From positions 124,001 through 188,000 of the forward strand of contig NZ_JARP01000004.1 of NCBI RefSeq assembly GCF_000708595.2: a stretch of DNA of 64,000 bases, read 5' to 3'. Below are positions 61,553 through 64,000 of the stretch, one piece after another. The stretch is from Flavobacterium sp. KJJ. GTDB lineage: Bacteria > Bacteroidota > Bacteroidia > Flavobacteriales > Flavobacteriaceae. How positions within the stretch are numbered: position 1 is the stretch's first letter; each line of letters opens with the position of its first letter. The notes under the pieces are model-generated. The model ran no database searches. It was not told the DNA's origin and worked only from the letters and a program-made list of their open reading frames with translations. The position numbers and the translations under genes were made by a program.

Positions 61553-63175
61553 TTATTTTTTAATAAAACGGCGTACTGTTTTGATTCCGTCTTTTTCAAC
61601 TAAAATCAAGTAGATACCGCTTTTTAAACCAGAAACGTCAATACTGTTGTTATTTGCTTTTTGTGTAGAAACTGTACCGCCGTCTTGAGAATTTATTACA
61701 CTTACATCTGCTCCAGAAACTTCTGCAGAAAAGAAAAGTGTATTTTCTGTAGGACTTGGATAAACAGTCAGACTTTCAATTTTATCTGTAGAAGCCGATT
61801 TTGCCGCTAAAGCTGAACCTGATTTTGTGATTCTGAACCAATTTAGATTAAAGCCTGTATTTTGAACATATATTCCGAAGTTATATGTTCCGGCATTTAC
61901 ATTTACAGTTTGCGTAATCGTCTGCCAATTTTGCCATCCACCTGTATTTGGTACATCCACAGCACCAAGCTGAATGGTTCCTGCAGTTAAATCAGAAGAT
62001 AATCTTCCGCCTGAAACAGCACTTGCAACTCTATATTCAATTACATAAGAACCTGAAGTTGGGAAATTGATATTGTAATACGCCAGCCAGTCTCCTGTAT
62101 CTGCATAACCAACATTTAAACCGCCTCCGGTATCTGTTGTTGCTTCTGTTTGAATCCCGCTCATAGCATTATAACTTTCAGCCTGAATCAAAGTTCCTGT
62201 TGCTGGTGGCTGACTTCCTGTAATAACTTGGTTAACAGCTGTTAATAATGATTTAGAACCAACAGCATCCTGTGATAATTCCCAGATCATAACACCGCCC
62301 GCATTTTGAATCGCGAAAGTTGTTTTTGCTTTTATTGTTGGAATTCCGTTATAATAAATTGTATTTCCTACCTGATCTAAATTTTCAGCTCCAGGATATT
62401 GAGCTACGATATTTGCATATGAAATTCCTTGATTAGCTGCAGCTCCAAAACCATAACCATAAAATGGCAATCCTATTATAGCTTTGCTTGCTGGTAATCC
62501 TCTTCCTGTCCAGTAATTAAACTGATTTACTGCCATACTGTAAGGAGAATGCTGTCCTGGACTTCCTGGCGCCCAAGGACCTGTTGCGTCATAAGCCATA
62601 ATATTAATCCAGTCGTATGTTGCAAAAGTTGATGAAGGTACATTTGCACCGCCATAACCTTCTGAAAGCGCTGCTGAAATCAGCTTGCCATTAGCATGTA
62701 ATTTATTCGCCAGAGCTATTACAAATCCGCCGTAATCGCCGTTAATTGCTGGGCCTTCAAGATCGACATCGACTCCGTCAAAATTATGAGCTACAACATA
62801 ATCGTAGATTTTTTGGATAAAAGCAGTTCTGTTTGCCGGTGTAATGAGGTTAAAATAATTATCGCGAATTGCACCGCCTTCTGAAACGGAACCTCCGCCA
62901 AGCGAAACAAAAACTTTTACATTTTGTCCGTGCGCCGCATTGATAATAGTATTGCTTCCTGAATTGAAAGTCAGATATCCATTTGCATCAGGGTTTTCGA
63001 ACGCAATATTGATGTGCGTTAGTTTACTGTATTGAATCGTGCTCGAAAAAGCATTTAAATCAATCCAGTTTGGAATATAAGCGATAACTTTTTTTTGGGC
63101 TACTGCTAAGTTAAAAACACCCAAAACTAAAATAAGTATGCATTTCTGCAGCATTCTTCTGTAATTGTTTTTCAT
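61553..63175 (-). CDS. T9SS-secreted GH18 chitinase with CBM6
   Basis: A 540-aa protein. The signal peptide runs to about residue 26. The GH18 TIM barrel spans about 28-320, with SLGGGS and the catalytic DxxDxDxE motif FDGVDVDLEGP (Asp133, Asp136, Asp138, catalytic Glu140). MAYDATGPW follows, and VMIWELSQD marks the final barrel strand. CBM6 spans about 331-455, and a type A T9SS tail about 465-540 ends RRFIKK. It hydrolyses beta-1,4-GlcNAc chains such as chitin. The gap to the metzincin is 161 nt with no clear terminator. Its CBM6 and tail closely resemble those of both neighbours. Confidence 0.95.
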   Translation of the reverse strand: MKNNYRRMLQKCILILVLGVFNLAVAQKKVIAYIPNWIDLNAFSSTIQYSKLTHINIAFENPDANGYLTFNSGSNTIINAAHGQNVKVFVSLGGGSVSEGGAIRDNYFNLITPANRTAFIQKIYDYVVAHNFDGVDVDLEGPAINGDYGGFVIALANKLHANGKLISAALSEGYGGANVPSSTFATYDWINIMAYDATGPWAPGSPGQHSPYSMAVNQFNYWTGRGLPASKAIIGLPFYGYGFGAAANQGISYANIVAQYPGAENLDQVGNTIYYNGIPTIKAKTTFAIQNAGGVMIWELSQDAVGSKSLLTAVNQVITGSQPPATGTLIQAESYNAMSGIQTEATTDTGGGLNVGYADTGDWLAYYNINFPTSGSYVIEYRVASAVSGGRLSSDLTAGTIQLGAVDVPNTGGWQNWQTITQTVNVNAGTYNFGIYVQNTGFNLNWFRITKSGSALAAKSASTDKIESLTVYPSPTENTLFFSAEVSGADVSVINSQDGGTVSTQKANNNSIDVSGLKSGIYLILVEKDGIKTVRRFIKK

Positions 63176-63247
63176 AATAATTGTTTTAATAGATTAATAA
63201 ACTCGTAAATTATGGGGAGGTTTTTGAGTTGTATTTTTTAATCCCAA

Positions 63248-63263
63248 TCCCGAAGCTTCGGGA
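63248..63263. repeat. TCCCGAA-TTCGGGA dispersed palindrome (copy 2)
   Basis: A perfect 16-nt palindrome TCCCGAAGCTTCGGGA inside an outer ATCCC (63241-63245) / GGGAT (63265-63269) pair, then AGATTTAAG, matching the flanks of 25144-25159 in reverse. It lies between the chitinase and the third T9SS gene. Confidence 0.65.
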
Positions 63264-63374
63264 CGGGATAGATTTAAGACTTTAAATTTTAGATTAATTT
63301 GGAAATCTAATTTCGTAGAACTAACACTACTTAATCATTATCTAAAATTTAAAGCCAAAAATCAGTTTTTAAAA

Positions 63375-64000
63375 CTATTTTTTAATAAAACGTTTGATCG
63401 TCTGCTTGCCCTCTTTTTCAAAAACAACAAAATAGATTCCTTTTTTTAAATGAGATACATCGATACTGTTATTATTGATTTTTTGAGATAAAACCGTTGT
63501 TCCCGTTTGAGAATCAACAATTTTTACATTTTCTCCAGAAACATCAGTCGTAAAGAAAATTGCACTGTCTGCCGGACTCGGGTAAACATTTAAAGCTGTT
63601 TCAACTGGAACTTCTTCGGCAACTGGTGCAGAAGCCGTTTTTGCAGCTAAACCAGCACCAACTTTAGTAATTTTTATCCAGTTGATATTCATTCCCGTAT
63701 TTTGAATATAGATTCCGAAATTGTACGTTCCAGCATTCACATTTACAGTCTGCGAAACAGTTTGCCAGTTCTGCCATCCACCGGTATTTGGAATATCCAC
63801 ATTTCCTAAAACAATTGTTCCTCCGTTTAAATCAGATGATAACCTGCCGCCTGTTACAGCACTTGCTACTCTGTATTCTACTAAATAAGAGCCTGTTGTT
63901 GGAAAATTAATACTGTTATATGCTAACCAGTCGCCAGTTTCTGTGTAACCTACATTTGAGCCTCCGCCTGCATCTGTAGTAGCTTCAACCTGAATACCGC
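63375..64000 (-). CDS. Third T9SS substrate, C-terminal part only (CBM6 plus sorting tail)
   Basis: The frame is open to the right edge, so the N-terminus lies outside the window. Visible part: CBM6 (for example GSNVGYTETGDWLAY, GTIVLGNVDIPNTGG and NAGTYNFGIYIQNTG), a short linker (LAAKTASAPVAEEVPVETAL), and a type A T9SS tail with LNVYPSPAD and a final KRFIKK. The CBM6 is almost the same as that of the metzincin at 58515. The catalytic part, if any, cannot be seen. Confidence 0.9.
   Translation of the reverse strand, partial: GIQVEATTDAGGGSNVGYTETGDWLAYNSINFPTTGSYLVEYRVASAVTGGRLSSDLNGGTIVLGNVDIPNTGGWQNWQTVSQTVNVNAGTYNFGIYIQNTGMNINWIKITKVGAGLAAKTASAPVAEEVPVETALNVYPSPADSAIFFTTDVSGENVKIVDSQTGTTVLSQKINNNSIDVSHLKKGIYFVVFEKEGKQTIKRFIKK

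Noticed and set aside
61553..63175. GH18 as the endo-GlcNAcase of the mannose-glycan cluster
   Set aside because: It is a chitinase-type GH18 with CBM6 and T9SS tail, about 32 kb away and in a different T9SS gene group.

Overview
The window looks like chromosomal DNA of a free-living Flavobacterium (Bacteroidota). The DNA is AT-rich. Several genes follow the flavobacterial promoter pattern (-33 TTG, -7 TAnnTTTG), and starts lack Shine-Dalgarno sequences. There is a SusC/SusD pair under an ECF sigma/FecR pair. Secreted proteins end in type IX secretion (T9SS) tails finishing KRFIKK or RRFIKK, and GH92 enzymes occur in tandem. I cannot assign the species from sequence alone.

Layout. (1) Positions 1-11260 form a stress region: an rsbR-rsbS-rsbT stressosome module (minus; rsbT runs off the left edge), a large-subunit catalase, two DUF892 ferritin-like proteins, an MscS channel, a 725-aa protein of unknown function, a zinc alcohol dehydrogenase, an SRPBCC protein and a small lipoprotein. 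(2) 11524-15903 is a tight plus-strand operon for a glycan that probably contains galactofuranose: glycosyltransferase, UDP-galactopyranose mutase, GH1-like protein, cytidylyltransferase, DoxX-like protein. (3) 15946-18900 (minus) holds a class V aminotransferase and a TlpA-like thiol oxidoreductase, behind a SAM-I riboswitch and a 23-codon reading frame. (4) 19167-30732 (minus) is a mannose-glycan catabolic cluster: glycosylasparaginase, ROK kinase, GH125, two GH92, a shortened GH2 beta-mannosidase and a LacI regulator. The enzyme set matches stepwise breakdown of high-mannose N-glycans.

(5) 30970-37866 has a PQQ-type sugar dehydrogenase, then a plus-strand group of small detoxification or regulatory genes (dienelactone hydrolase, GlxA-like regulator, isochorismatase fold, SDR, dimeric-barrel protein, AraC regulator, MazG-like protein) and an Xre regulator. 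(6) 37990-41600 has two small membrane proteins and a heme oxygenase-bacteriophytochrome pair. (7) 41886-47713 is a run of small, mostly unrecognised genes, including a lysine-rich 49-aa protein directly followed by a very acidic 133-aa protein, a SpoIIAA-like protein, an outer-membrane barrel, and an MBL-fold hydrolase with a well-formed promoter. (8) 48020-58138 is an ECF sigma, FecR, SusC, SusD locus flanked by a secreted PI-PLC and a secreted metallophosphoesterase. (9) 58515-64000 (minus) holds three T9SS substrates sharing a very similar CBM6 plus sorting tail: a multidomain metzincin with a beta-gamma-crystallin domain, a GH18 chitinase, and a third protein cut by the right edge.

Dispersed repeats lie in gaps between genes: a 104-bp long-arm hairpin element at 56070-56173, a GCAAAG-rich family (27513, about 47776, 56185), a TCCCGAA-TTCGGGA palindrome family (25144, 63248), a CCTAACAG family (25017, 25079) and CAGGTTT-rich tracts. 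One repeat supplies the stop codon of the metallophosphoesterase. No CRISPR array, tRNA, rRNA, prophage or transposase gene was seen.
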